Assembly: GCF_024437745.1 (NCBI RefSeq)
Contig: NZ_JANFNY010000006.1
Location: 35,007-99,006, forward strand
Direction: 5' to 3'
Length of the DNA: 64,000 bases
Source: Roseomonas sp. GC11
GTDB lineage: Bacteria; Pseudomonadota; Alphaproteobacteria; Acetobacterales; Acetobacteraceae
Of this stretch, positions 38,930 through 47,239 are shown piece by piece. How positions within the stretch are numbered: the first letter of the stretch is position 1; every line of letters starts with the position of its first letter. The notes below the pieces were generated by a model. The model had not been told where the DNA came from, ran no database searches, and saw nothing but the letters and a program-made list of their open reading frames with translations. Position numbers and translations under genes: made by a program.

Positions 38930-40006
38930 ATGAGCAACACGACCGAGGCGCCGAGCCTGCTCACCCCGCCGCCGCCCGAGCCCGCCTATGCGGATCTGCG
39001 GCGGGAGGTGGCGGCGCTGAAGGCGGTGCCGCTGGCCTGGGTGCGCAGTTCCGGCAAGGTGCCCTTCAACAATTTCGGCGATGCGCTGAGTGCCGTGATC
39101 GTCGCGCTGCTGGCCGGCCTGCCGGTCGAGCACCGCTTCTTCGACGCGCGCAGGGTGCGGATGTCGGCCATCGGCACCATCGGGCAGGACCAGCGCAACG
39201 GCACGGTGCATGTCTGGGGCACCGGCTTCGACCGCAAGCGCACGCTGACGAAGCTGACCGGCCGCTTCGAGGCGCAGCCCGACACCACCTATATCCTGCA
39301 CGCGCTGCGCGGGCCGATCTCGCGCCGGGCCTGCCTGGATGCCGGGCTGCATGCCCCGGCCGTCTATGGCGATCCCGGCTGGCTGCTGCCGCGGCTGATG
39401 CCGCGCGGGGCCACCCTGACGGGAGGCGGCGCGGGAGAGGGGCCAGGAGAGGGGCCGTTGCATGAGCTGGGGCTGATCCCGCATATCTCCGACCTGTCGG
39501 AGCCCAGCCCCCAGGCCGGGCCGGCGCCGGGCCAGGCGCGCTTCGCGGCGCTGGAGGAGGTGCGCTTCATCCCCACCTACCACGCCCCCTCCTTCGCCGC
39601 CTTCCGCGCCAAGCTGGCGGAGATGCTGGCCTGCCGCCGCATCCTGAGCGGCAGCTTCCACGGGCTGATCCTGGCCGATGCCTATGGCATCCCCTCCGCC
39701 TATCTGAGTGCGTCGCTGCCGCCGGGGCCGCATCTGCTGCCGCTGCCCGAGGCGGCGGAGCGGATCGACCACCGGGTGGCCGATTTCTACATGGGCAGCG
39801 GCCGGCGGCATGTGCTGGCGATCGGCCTGCCGCCCGACCGGCGGCCGGACTGGGCGGCGGTGATGCGCAGCATTGACCGGCACTATGAGCCGCACCACTT
39901 CGATGCCCGGCACCTGCTGGAGGCCTTCCCCCTGCCCCTGGCGGTGGACCCCGAGGCGCCGCGCTGGGTGCTGCCCGCTGATTTCGAACAGAGGCTGAGC
40001 TGGTGA
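38930..40006 (+). CDS. polysaccharide pyruvyl transferase family protein
   Basis: 358 residues. The N-terminal NNFGDALSAVIVALLAG (about residue 50) is the N-x-G-D loop of the family, and ILSGSFHGLILADAYGIPSAYL (about 240) is its C-terminal S-x-HG site. In between, HVWGTGFDRKR, ILHALRGPISRRA and VYGDPGWLLPRLM fit the PS_pyruv_trans fold. Pyruvyl or related transfer to a surface glycan is the family role; the acceptor is unknown. First gene of a three-gene overlapping cassette. The stop overlaps the next start (GTGA). Confidence 0.83.
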   Translation: MSNTTEAPSLLTPPPPEPAYADLRREVAALKAVPLAWVRSSGKVPFNNFGDALSAVIVALLAGLPVEHRFFDARRVRMSAIGTIGQDQRNGTVHVWGTGFDRKRTLTKLTGRFEAQPDTTYILHALRGPISRRACLDAGLHAPAVYGDPGWLLPRLMPRGATLTGGGAGEGPGEGPLHELGLIPHISDLSEPSPQAGPAPGQARFAALEEVRFIPTYHAPSFAAFRAKLAEMLACRRILSGSFHGLILADAYGIPSAYLSASLPPGPHLLPLPEAAERIDHRVADFYMGSGRRHVLAIGLPPDRRPDWAAVMRSIDRHYEPHHFDARHLLEAFPLPLAVDPEAPRWVLPADFEQRLSW

Positions 40007-41481
40007 GCCTGGACGCCCATCATCAGGCGGTGCTGGAGATCGCCAGCACGCTGAAGCCCGGCACGCTGCTGTGCCCGGACTACCTGCACCGCCCGCTGTC
40101 CGAGGCGCTGCCCGCCTGGCAGGCGGTGCCCTACTGCGCGCGCAGCCTGCTGGGGGACCGCCTGCCGGACCTCGTGATCCTGCACAAGGGCATGCTGGGC
40201 CAGCTCGGCCCGCGCTACCTGCGGGTGCTGCGGGCGGAGAGCACGGTGCTCTTCGCCAATGCGGTCTTCGTGCTGCACAGCCCGCGCCCCGGCCTCACCC
40301 CGCAGGCATTCGACGCCGCCCATCTCGGCCCGGTCGAGCATTTCCTGCATGGCGGCCCGGCGGGGCGGCGGGGGCATGGCCGGGCGGTCATCGTCTCCGC
40401 CTGGCGCACCGGCAATATCGGCGATGACGCGGTGAGCCAGGCCGCGCGCGCGATGGCGTTGCAGGCTGGCTGCGCGGAGGCCCTCTGCACCGGCCCGCAG
40501 AACTGGGAGGCGGCGCTGGAGGGGGCGCGGCTGCTGCTGATCGGCGGTGGCGGGCTGCTCTATGACAGCGACTATCGCGGCCAGCCGGATTACGAGAATG
40601 TCGGCAACTACACCGCCCCGCTGCACGCGGCGGCGGCGCGCGGCATTCCCGCCGCGGTGATCGGCGTGGGCGTGCAGGGCATCCGCACCCCGGCCGGCCG
40701 CGCCGCCTTCGCCGATGCGCTGGGGCGGGTGGATTTCCTCAGCGTGCGTGACAGCGTGGACCGCAGCCTGCTGATGCAGGGCCTGGGCCTGCCGCGCGTG
40801 CATCTCTCGGCCGACCTCGCCTTCCTGCTGCCGCGCCTGCTGGCGCCCCAGCCCGAGCAACAGTCAGGGGTCGCGCCCGCCACCACCCCCCCGGAAGAAG
40901 GGGCGCCGCCCGCCGCGCCGCCCTCGCTGATCGCGGAGCCACCCCCCCCGCCACCGCTGCCAGGGCGGCCGCGCGCGCTGCTCTCGCTGGCCGTGTCGAT
41001 GGGCGGCTTCTCGCGTGACCGCGCCGCCTTCGCCGCCTATCTGCGCGGGCTGGTGGAGGCGCTGCAACCCAGCCACGAGGTCATCCTGGCGCGCCACTCG
41101 GTCGATGACGGCGCGATCTATGCCCAGGTCAGCGCCGAGACGGGCGCGGCCTGCCTGCCGCTCGACGAAGGCAGCGTGGAGGCGGCGCTGCAACTCTACG
41201 CCACGGCCGCGCTGGTGGTGACCTCGCGCTATCACGGCCTGATCTTCGGCGCGCTGGGCGGGGCGCGGCTGGCGGCGGTGGCCGATACCACCGGCAAGAT
41301 CGGCCGCCTGATCCAGACCCGCATGCCCTCGCTCACCCCTGCCACCCTGTTCCTGACCGGCCCGATGCGGCAGCCGCCGGCGCGGCTGGCCGAGATCGCC
41401 CGGCCGGTCGATCCGGCGGAGCTGGAAGCCTGCATCGAGGCGGCCGCCTCTGACCTCACGCGGTTGCGCAATCTGCTATGA
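40003..41481 (+). CDS. second polysaccharide pyruvyl transferase family protein
   Basis: 492 residues from GTG 40003. The family fold starts about residue 126 with VIVSAWRTGNIGDDAVSQAA, then ARLLLIGGGGLLYDSDY, DFLSVRDSVDRSLL and LSADLAFLLPRLL, and ends with ALVVTSRYHGLIFGALGG (about 405-422). Residues 1-125 are an extra N-terminal domain of unknown nature. A Pro/Glu/Ala-rich linker (about 286-318) splits the two halves. Functionally related to the previous gene but not a close duplicate. Coupled by 4-nt overlaps on both sides. Confidence 0.83.
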   Translation: MSLDAHHQAVLEIASTLKPGTLLCPDYLHRPLSEALPAWQAVPYCARSLLGDRLPDLVILHKGMLGQLGPRYLRVLRAESTVLFANAVFVLHSPRPGLTPQAFDAAHLGPVEHFLHGGPAGRRGHGRAVIVSAWRTGNIGDDAVSQAARAMALQAGCAEALCTGPQNWEAALEGARLLLIGGGGLLYDSDYRGQPDYENVGNYTAPLHAAAARGIPAAVIGVGVQGIRTPAGRAAFADALGRVDFLSVRDSVDRSLLMQGLGLPRVHLSADLAFLLPRLLAPQPEQQSGVAPATTPPEEGAPPAAPPSLIAEPPPPPPLPGRPRALLSLAVSMGGFSRDRAAFAAYLRGLVEALQPSHEVILARHSVDDGAIYAQVSAETGAACLPLDEGSVEAALQLYATAALVVTSRYHGLIFGALGGARLAAVADTTGKIGRLIQTRMPSLTPATLFLTGPMRQPPARLAEIARPVDPAELEACIEAAASDLTRLRNLL

Positions 41482-43580
41482 GCGGGCGTTTCCGGCGGCC
41501 TGGCCGTCCTTTGGGCCGTCCTTTGAGCCGCGCCTTCGGCCCCCCCTCGGCCCTCTCCCCGGAACCGGGCTGGGTCCGCCTGGCGCTGCGCCATGCGGGG
41601 CCGCGCCAGATCGGCCAGGGCCTCGGCGCCAGGATCGGCGAGGGCATCGCGCAGGCCACGCCCCGCCGCGCCGCCCCCATGGCCGCCGATACCCCGGCCG
41701 GGCAGCCGCCCGAGGCGGAAAACACGGCCTCGCTGCTGGCACCGCAGCAGCGCGCCCGCCTCGCCCCGCCGCGCCCGCAGCCCGCCCCCCGCGCCGGGAG
41801 CGCCGAGCCGCAGGACAAGCCGCATATCTTCGCCGAGACGGACCGGCTGGCGGCGCTGGAACTGCCGCGCGCCTCGCGCAATGCCATCGTCACCTTCGCC
41901 CCGCGCCAGGATGGCAAGGTGCTCTGGGGCCACAGCTTCCTGCGCCGCTTCGACGCCGCCATCTATGGCGTGGCCGATGTGACCAACACCTGGTTCCCGG
42001 CCGAGGACATGGCCCTCCTCCTGCCCGCCCTGCGCGAGAAGCTGGCGGGGTATGAGCGCGTCATCCTCTATGGCTTCAGCATGGGTGCCTATGCCGCGCT
42101 GAAATACAGCCGCGCCCTGGGTGCCAGCACGGTGCTGGCCTTCGCCCCGCAATATTCCATCACCCCCGAGGATGCCGGGCATTTCGACCGGCGCCGCCCC
42201 CGGCTGTTCTACCGCCCGGACCTGCATGCGGGGATGCGGCTACAGGCCGGGGATCTCGGCGGCGAGGCGCTGGTCTTCTACGACCCGCTGTTCCGCGAAG
42301 ATGCGCAGCATGTCGCACTCATCAGCCGCTGCGGCCCGCTGCGCCGGGTGCTGATGCCCTTCACCAACCACGACACGCTGCGCTTCGCCATGGCGACGAA
42401 GATCCTGGAGCCGCTGTTCCAGGCCTGCCTGGCGGGGACGCCGCCCGGGGCGGCGGAGCTGCGCCGCTGGATCCGCCCGCGCCGCGCCGCCGCGACGCAT
42501 TATGTCGAGGAAATTCCCCTGCGCCTCGGCAAGCGGCGCGAGGCGCAGGGCAAGGCCCCGCGCCCCGCCTTCCCCGAGCACTTCCTGGACCCCGCCGCGC
42601 CCCTGGCCAGCCCACAGCCCTCGCTGCTGGGCGGGCCGCCGCTCCTCATGCCGGCGCCCGCCGCGCTGGCATCTCCCCCGCTGGCATCGCCCCAAATGAC
42701 GGCACCGGAGTCCGGTGCCACGGAGCCCTCCTCCACCGGGACGCTGCCCGAGGAGCAGACGGACGGGCAGACGGGCGGACAGACGGGCGGGCAGGCCGAA
42801 GGGCCCTCCCCCGCCGCCACGCCGCGGATCTTCGCCGAGACGGAGCGCATCGCGCTGCTGGAACTGCCGCGTGCCGCGCGCAGCGCCATCGTCACCTTCG
42901 CCCCACGCCAGAAGGCCAAAACCCTGTGGGGCGGCGCCTTCCTGCCGCGCTTCGAGGCCGCCATCTTCGGCGTCACCGACGTCTCGGAAAGCTGGTTCCC
43001 GGCCGAGGACATGGCCCTCCTCCTGCCCGCCCTGCGCGAGAAGCTGGCGGGGTATGAGCGCGTCATCCTCTATGGCTTCAGCATGGGCGCCTATGCCGCG
43101 CTGAAATACAGCCGCGCCCTGGGCGCCGATGCGGTGCTGGCCTTCGCCCCGCAATTCTCCATCACGCCCGAGGATGTCGGCGCCTTCGACAAGCGCCGCC
43201 CGGCCACCTACTACCAGCCCGCCCTGCATGACGGCATGCGCATCACCGCCGGCGATATCGGCGGCGCGGTCACGCTGTTCTACGACCCCTTCTTCAAGGG
43301 CGATGTCCGCCATGCCGGGCGCATCCTGGAATGCTGCCCGGCGGCGCGCACGGTGCTGACGCCCTTCAGCAACCACGAGACGCTGCGCTTCGCCATCGAC
43401 ACCAAGGTGATCCAGCCCGTCCTCCAGGCGCTGATCGACGGCGCGCCGCTGGCGCCGGCCACCATCCGCCAGATGCTGCGCGCCCGGCGCCGCGCCTCCG
43501 CCCGCTACCTCGCCGAGGCCACCGCCCGGCTGGAGCGCCGCCGCCTCCGGCGCGCGCGCCAGGCTCCACCCGAAGCCTAG
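41478..43580 (+). CDS. tandemly duplicated alpha/beta-hydrolase-like protein
   Basis: 700 residues made of a basic Pro/Ala-rich N-terminus (1-115), a hydrolase-like domain (about 116-355), a low-complexity linker with TDGQTGGQTGGQ (about 356-450) and a second copy (about 450-690). Each copy has AIVTFAPRQ, FPAEDMALLLPAL, the nucleophile-elbow motif YGFSMGAYAAL (Ser201 and Ser535), LAFAPQ(Y/F)SITPED and a late His in NH(D/E)TLRFA (His298, His633). This looks like a serine-hydrolase fold of uncharacterised type. Its overlap with two pyruvyl-transferase-like genes points to glycan or surface-structure modification. Over 136 bp the copies differ at two positions only. Confidence 0.75.
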   Translation: MSGRFRRPGRPLGRPLSRAFGPPSALSPEPGWVRLALRHAGPRQIGQGLGARIGEGIAQATPRRAAPMAADTPAGQPPEAENTASLLAPQQRARLAPPRPQPAPRAGSAEPQDKPHIFAETDRLAALELPRASRNAIVTFAPRQDGKVLWGHSFLRRFDAAIYGVADVTNTWFPAEDMALLLPALREKLAGYERVILYGFSMGAYAALKYSRALGASTVLAFAPQYSITPEDAGHFDRRRPRLFYRPDLHAGMRLQAGDLGGEALVFYDPLFREDAQHVALISRCGPLRRVLMPFTNHDTLRFAMATKILEPLFQACLAGTPPGAAELRRWIRPRRAAATHYVEEIPLRLGKRREAQGKAPRPAFPEHFLDPAAPLASPQPSLLGGPPLLMPAPAALASPPLASPQMTAPESGATEPSSTGTLPEEQTDGQTGGQTGGQAEGPSPAATPRIFAETERIALLELPRAARSAIVTFAPRQKAKTLWGGAFLPRFEAAIFGVTDVSESWFPAEDMALLLPALREKLAGYERVILYGFSMGAYAALKYSRALGADAVLAFAPQFSITPEDVGAFDKRRPATYYQPALHDGMRITAGDIGGAVTLFYDPFFKGDVRHAGRILECCPAARTVLTPFSNHETLRFAIDTKVIQPVLQALIDGAPLAPATIRQMLRARRRASARYLAEATARLERRRLRRARQAPPEA

Positions 43581-43633
43581 CTCCACCCGAAGCCGAGCCC
43601 CGCCCGAAGCCGAGCCACGCCCGAAGCCGAGCC
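43566..43633 (+). repeat. four 17-bp tandem repeats across the hydrolase stop codon
   Basis: Units start near 43566, 43583, 43600 and 43617 (type CCGCCCGAAGCCGAGCC). The TAG stop (43578-43580) lies in the first, divergent unit. The remaining units are non-coding. Because 17 is not a multiple of three, copy-number change upstream of the stop would alter the C-terminus. Confidence 0.85.
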
Positions 43634-43770
43634 CCCGGCAGCCTCCCCTCTGGCCGCATCCCCGCCCTTCCGCCGCCCGCATGGCATGGCGGGGGCGGAA
43701 CCCCTATATGCGCTCGCCAATCCTTCCCCTCCCGCCCGCGCCCCGGGCGCCCTGACCGGAGCCCCGCAGC

Positions 43771-44895
43771 ATGAAGATCGATGGCGTCCCCTACCGCAGC
43801 GTCTGGGTCGACCCGGAAGATGGCTGGTCCGTCCGCATCCTCGACCAGACGCGCCTGCCCTGGACGGTCGAGATCCTGCGGCTGGTGGATGAGAAGCAGG
43901 TGGCGCACGCCATCAAGTCCATGCAGGTGCGCGGCGCGCCGCTGATCGGCGCCGTCGCCGCCTATGGGCTGGCGCTGGCCCTGCGGCGCGATGCCTCGGA
44001 CGCCGCGCTGGAATCCGTGGCCGCCATGCTGGGCCGCACCCGCCCCACCGCCATCAACCTGCGCTGGGCGCTGGAGCGGATGCTGGCCGCGCTGCGCCCG
44101 GTGGCGCCGGAGGCGCGCGGCGCCGCCGCCTATGCCGCCGCCGCCGACATCGCCGAGGATGATGTGGAAACCTGCCGCCGCATCGGCCAGCACGGCCTGC
44201 CGCTGATCCAGGAGATCGCCGCGCGCAAGCCGGGGCAGCCGGTGAACATCCTCACCCACTGCAACACCGGCTGGATCGCCACGGTGGATTTCGGCACCGC
44301 GCTCTCCGTCGTCTACCAGGCGCATGACGCGGGCATCCCCGTGCATGTCTGGGTGGACGAGACCCGCCCGCGCAACCAGGGCGCGGCGCTGACGGCCTGG
44401 GAACTCGGCAAGCACGGCGTGCCGCATACCGTGATCGCCGACAATGCCGGCGGCCACCTGATGCAGCACGGACAGGTGGATATCGTCCTCGTCGGCACCG
44501 ACCGCGTGACGCGCCTGGGCGATGTGGCCAACAAGATCGGCACCTACCTGAAGGCGCTGGCCGCGCACGACAATGGCGTGCCCTTCTGGGTGGCGCTGCC
44601 GCATTCCACCCTGGACCTCAGCGTGCGCGACGGCGTGGCGGAAATCCCCATCGAGGAGCGCGACGCGCGCGAGGTGCTCGACGTCACCGGCCAGACCTGG
44701 GACGGGCGCACCGAAACCGTGCGCGTGGCCGCCCCCGGCAGCGCTGGCGCCAACCCGGCCTTCGACGTGACGCCGGCCCGCCTCGTCACCGGCCTGATCA
44801 CCGAACGCGGGCGCTGCGCCGCCTCGGAGGAAGGGCTCCGCAACCTCTATCCGGATCTTTTCGCGCAGGCCGCCGCCCCTGCCGCGTCGCATTGA
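43771..44895 (+). CDS. mtnA: S-methyl-5-thioribose-1-phosphate isomerase
   Basis: 374 residues from ATG 43771. Methionine-salvage enzyme of the eIF2B-like family. Signature: AIKSMQVRGAPLIGAVAAYGL, TRPTAINLRWALERM, the catalytic Cys loop ILTHCNTGWIATVDFGTAL, VWVDETRPRNQGA, the catalytic Asp in VLVGTDRVTRLGDVANKIGTY and YPDLF near the end. Other methionine-salvage genes are not in the window. About 190 nt separate it from the previous gene. Confidence 0.95.
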   Translation: MKIDGVPYRSVWVDPEDGWSVRILDQTRLPWTVEILRLVDEKQVAHAIKSMQVRGAPLIGAVAAYGLALALRRDASDAALESVAAMLGRTRPTAINLRWALERMLAALRPVAPEARGAAAYAAAADIAEDDVETCRRIGQHGLPLIQEIAARKPGQPVNILTHCNTGWIATVDFGTALSVVYQAHDAGIPVHVWVDETRPRNQGAALTAWELGKHGVPHTVIADNAGGHLMQHGQVDIVLVGTDRVTRLGDVANKIGTYLKALAAHDNGVPFWVALPHSTLDLSVRDGVAEIPIEERDAREVLDVTGQTWDGRTETVRVAAPGSAGANPAFDVTPARLVTGLITERGRCAASEEGLRNLYPDLFAQAAAPAASH

Positions 44896-45135
44896 GGGGG
44901 CTTTGCCCCCTCAAACTCCCCCAGCAGGGGACAGGGTCCCCTGCACCCGCCTTCAGTGAAACTCTCTACAACAGGTAGTGGCTGGCACTACCAGGAGGGG
45001 GTGGGGCGGCAGGAAGGGCAAGGCTCCGCGCGGCATGGGCGGCGGGGCTTGGCCGGCGCCCTGGCCTTTTGCACGCTTCTTGCAGACCGCACGGCCATTC
45101 CGGCCGATCTGGGCCTTCCAGGAGTGTGACTCGCG
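44892..45135. repeat. mtnA / binding-protein gap with family B hairpins
   Basis: TTGAGGGGGC-TTT-GCCCCCTCAA (about 44892-44915) and GCAGGGGAC / GTCCCCTGC (about 44924-44945) end the mtnA unit. A separate perfect 7-bp dyad GGTAGTG-GCTGG-CACTACC lies at 44974-44992, about 145 nt before the next start, and could be an operator. The rest has no recognisable gene. Confidence 0.65.
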
Positions 45136-45975
45136 ATGCGTTCCTTCGCCTTTGCCCTTCTTTGTGCCGTGCCGCTCGCTTTCGGGGCAGCCGCCCAGGC
45201 GCAGGAACCGCTGCGCAGCGCGGTGGACGGCACTTTCGCCCCGCATGCCTTCCCCAAGCTCGATGGTGGCGTGCAGGGCTTCAACGTCGATCTCTTCACC
45301 GAGGTGGCCAAGCGCCTCGGCCGCCCCATCACCATCGACAGCGCCAGCTTCTCCGGCCTCGTCCCCGCGCTGAATGCCGGGCGCTATGACTTCCTCGCCG
45401 CGCCCGTGACCGTCACGCCGGAGCGCGCCGAGAACCTGCTCTTCACCGAGGGCTATCTCTACACCGAGTTCCAGTTCGGCATCCGCAAGGGCTCGGCGCC
45501 GATCCGTTCGCTGGAGGATCTGCGCGGCAAGACCGTCGCCGTGAACAAGGGCTCCGCCTACGACGCCTGGGCGCAGAAGAACGCCGCCACCTATGGCTTC
45601 ACCGCGCAGACCTTCGACAGCCAGCCGGATGCGGTGCAGGCCGTGGTCTCGGGCCGCGTCTATGCCACGCTGGGCGGCAACACCGTCATCCGCTACGCCG
45701 CCACGCGCACGCCGATGCTGGTGCCGGACTTCGCCATCAAGGAGACCCGCGCCCATTGGGCCGCGCCCTTCCGCAAGGACAATGTGGCGCTCCGCAACGC
45801 GGTCGAGAATGTGCTGGAGTGCATGAAGAAGGACGGCAGCCTGGCTGCCCTCTCGGAGAAGTGGTTCGGCATCAAGCCCGCGGCGGATGACGCCGAGAAC
45901 ACCCCCTTCCCCGGCTATGGCGTGCCCGGCCTGCCTGGCTACGACCCCACCCCGCACGAGCTCCGCTGCAACTGA
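45136..45975 (+). CDS. periplasmic amino-acid-type solute-binding protein (SBP_bac_3)
   Basis: 279 residues. Sec signal peptide MRSFAFALLCAVPLAFGAAAQAQ (cleavage near residue 22). The two-lobed domain has VQGFNVDLFTEVAKRLGRP, FSGLVPALNAGRYDFLAAPVTVTPERAE, LEDLRGKTVAVNKGSAYDAWA and CMKKDGSLAALSEKWFG. This family delivers polar amino acids to ABC importers. No permease or ATPase gene is adjacent, so it is either an orphan binding protein or serves a transporter elsewhere. Confidence 0.88.
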   Translation: MRSFAFALLCAVPLAFGAAAQAQEPLRSAVDGTFAPHAFPKLDGGVQGFNVDLFTEVAKRLGRPITIDSASFSGLVPALNAGRYDFLAAPVTVTPERAENLLFTEGYLYTEFQFGIRKGSAPIRSLEDLRGKTVAVNKGSAYDAWAQKNAATYGFTAQTFDSQPDAVQAVVSGRVYATLGGNTVIRYAATRTPMLVPDFAIKETRAHWAAPFRKDNVALRNAVENVLECMKKDGSLAALSEKWFGIKPAADDAENTPFPGYGVPGLPGYDPTPHELRCN

Positions 45976-46060
45976 TTTTTCCGTTGGCGTCCCACGCCTG
46001 ACCTGACGCGGGACGCCCAACTGAAAAAAGTTTTTTGGTTCTTTTTTCCAAAAAAGAACC
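45974..46060. repeat. compound hairpin repeat (family A) at convergent junction
   Basis: A degenerate GCGTCCCACGCCTG / ACGCGGGACGC stem is followed by GGTTCTTTTTT-CC-AAAAAAGAACC (46037-46060). It lies between the binding protein and rhodanese stops. Confidence 0.82.
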
Positions 46061-46075
46061 GCTTCCTGGGCTCTC

Positions 46076-46489
46076 TCAGCGCTGGCGCCAGGGCAGCCCT
46101 TCCGCCTTCCACCCGGCGACGAGGCCGCGATGGCCTTCCGCATCCGGCGGCCCCTCGAAGCCATCGGCGATGTTGAAGACCTGGGCGAAGCCCGCCGCCT
46201 GGGCCGCCTGCGCCGCCGCGAGGCTGCGCGCGCCGGAGCGGCAGAGGAAATAGATCTTGTTCAGCGGCGTCACCCCCGCCTTGCGCAGGTAGTCGGCGAA
46301 GGCGCCGTTCACCTGCATCGAGGGATAGACCTGCCAGGGGATGAGCACCGGCTGCTTGCCGGCCTCGGAGAGATCGGGCAGGCCGACGAAATTCCACTCG
46401 GCATCGGTGCGCACATCGACCAGCACGGCCTCGGGGTCGCTGCGCAGCGCGTCCCAGGTGGCGCGCGGGGGAATATCGGCAACGCTCAT
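46076..46489 (-). CDS. rhodanese-like domain protein
   Basis: 137 residues from the ATG at 46489 (GGAGGAACGCC upstream). Single rhodanese domain: AVLVDVRTDAEWNFVGLPDL, then the active-site loop IYFLCRSGARSLAAA (Cys near residue 83) and FNIADGFEGP with a short extension ending GLPWRQR. It probably acts as a thiosulfate or persulfide sulfurtransferase. Divergent from the ParA-like gene with about 120 nt between starts. Confidence 0.9.
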   Translation of the reverse strand: MSVADIPPRATWDALRSDPEAVLVDVRTDAEWNFVGLPDLSEAGKQPVLIPWQVYPSMQVNGAFADYLRKAGVTPLNKIYFLCRSGARSLAAAQAAQAAGFAQVFNIADGFEGPPDAEGHRGLVAGWKAEGLPWRQR

Positions 46490-46609
46490 GGCGTTCCTCC
46501 GGTTCGGTGACTCTTCCTTAGTGTGGGGTGGGCAGGGCCCTGCGTCCATGCTGGCCGGACCGGCCCGCACAGGGCAGGATGCATGCGAGAGAAAAAGCAG
46601 GAGGACAGG

Positions 46610-47239
46610 ATGGCCTTCGTCGTGGCCGTGGCGCAACGCAAGGGCGGAGCCGGCAAGTCGACCGTGGCGGCCACGCTGGCCACCACCCTGGCCGTGGCCG
46701 GGCGCCCCGTGGCGCTGCTGGACAGCGACCCGCAGCAGAGCCTGGCCCGCTGGTACACCGAGCGCGCCCGCCAGCCCCAGGCCAAGCCGCTGCTGTTCGA
46801 GGCGGTGTCGGGCTGGCGCATGCCCGCCACGCTGGACCGCCTGCGCGACAGCCGCGAGGTGCTGGTGATCGACACCCCCCCGCATGCCGACAGCGATGCG
46901 CGCATCGCCATCCGCTCGGCCGATCTGGTGGTGGTGCCGCTCCAGCCCTCCCCGGCGGATCTCTGGGCGATGGAGGCGACGCTGGAGGTGGCGCGGGCCG
47001 AGGGCCGCACGGTGCGCATCCTGCTCAACCGCGTGCCGCCCAATGGCAAGCTGCGCGACGATATCGTGGCGGAGCTGAACCGGCGCGGCCTGCCGCTGCT
47101 GGAATACGGCTTCGGCAACCGCACGGCCTTCGCCACCGCCTTCGCGCAGGGGCTCGGGGTGGTGGAGGCCGCGCCGCGCGGCAGCGCCGCCGCCGAGGCC
47201 CGCGCCGTGCTGCGCGCCATCCAGGAGTCGCTGGCGTGA
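46610..47239 (+). CDS. ParA family ATPase
   Basis: 209 residues from ATG 46610, preceded by GGAGGACAGG; the frame is open to 46523. Deviant Walker A AQRKGGAGKSTVAATLATTLA at the N-terminus (quoted in part), Walker A' LLDSDPQQSLARW and Walker B VLVIDTPPHADSDA. These place it with short ParA/MinD-like ATPases that lack an N-terminal DNA-binding domain. No parB or partition site is adjacent, and the gene overlaps a GNAT gene by 4 nt (GTGA). A role in positioning a cellular cargo is possible but not shown. Confidence 0.87.
   Translation: MAFVVAVAQRKGGAGKSTVAATLATTLAVAGRPVALLDSDPQQSLARWYTERARQPQAKPLLFEAVSGWRMPATLDRLRDSREVLVIDTPPHADSDARIAIRSADLVVVPLQPSPADLWAMEATLEVARAEGRTVRILLNRVPPNGKLRDDIVAELNRRGLPLLEYGFGNRTAFATAFAQGLGVVEAAPRGSAAAEARAVLRAIQESLA

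Noticed and set aside
41478..43580. Assembly collapse or duplication error as source of the two hydrolase halves
   Set aside because: The halves are clearly diverged outside the 136-bp tract and differ within it, so a simple assembly duplication does not explain them, although a local mis-join cannot be fully excluded without reads.
43571..43640. Possible CRISPR-like array in the 17-bp repeats
   Set aside because: The units are contiguous tandem copies with no spacers, and no cas gene is present in the window.
46610..47239. Plasmid or integrative-element partition module
   Set aside because: There is no parB, integrase, replication gene or att-like repeat nearby, and surrounding genes are ordinary chromosomal genes.
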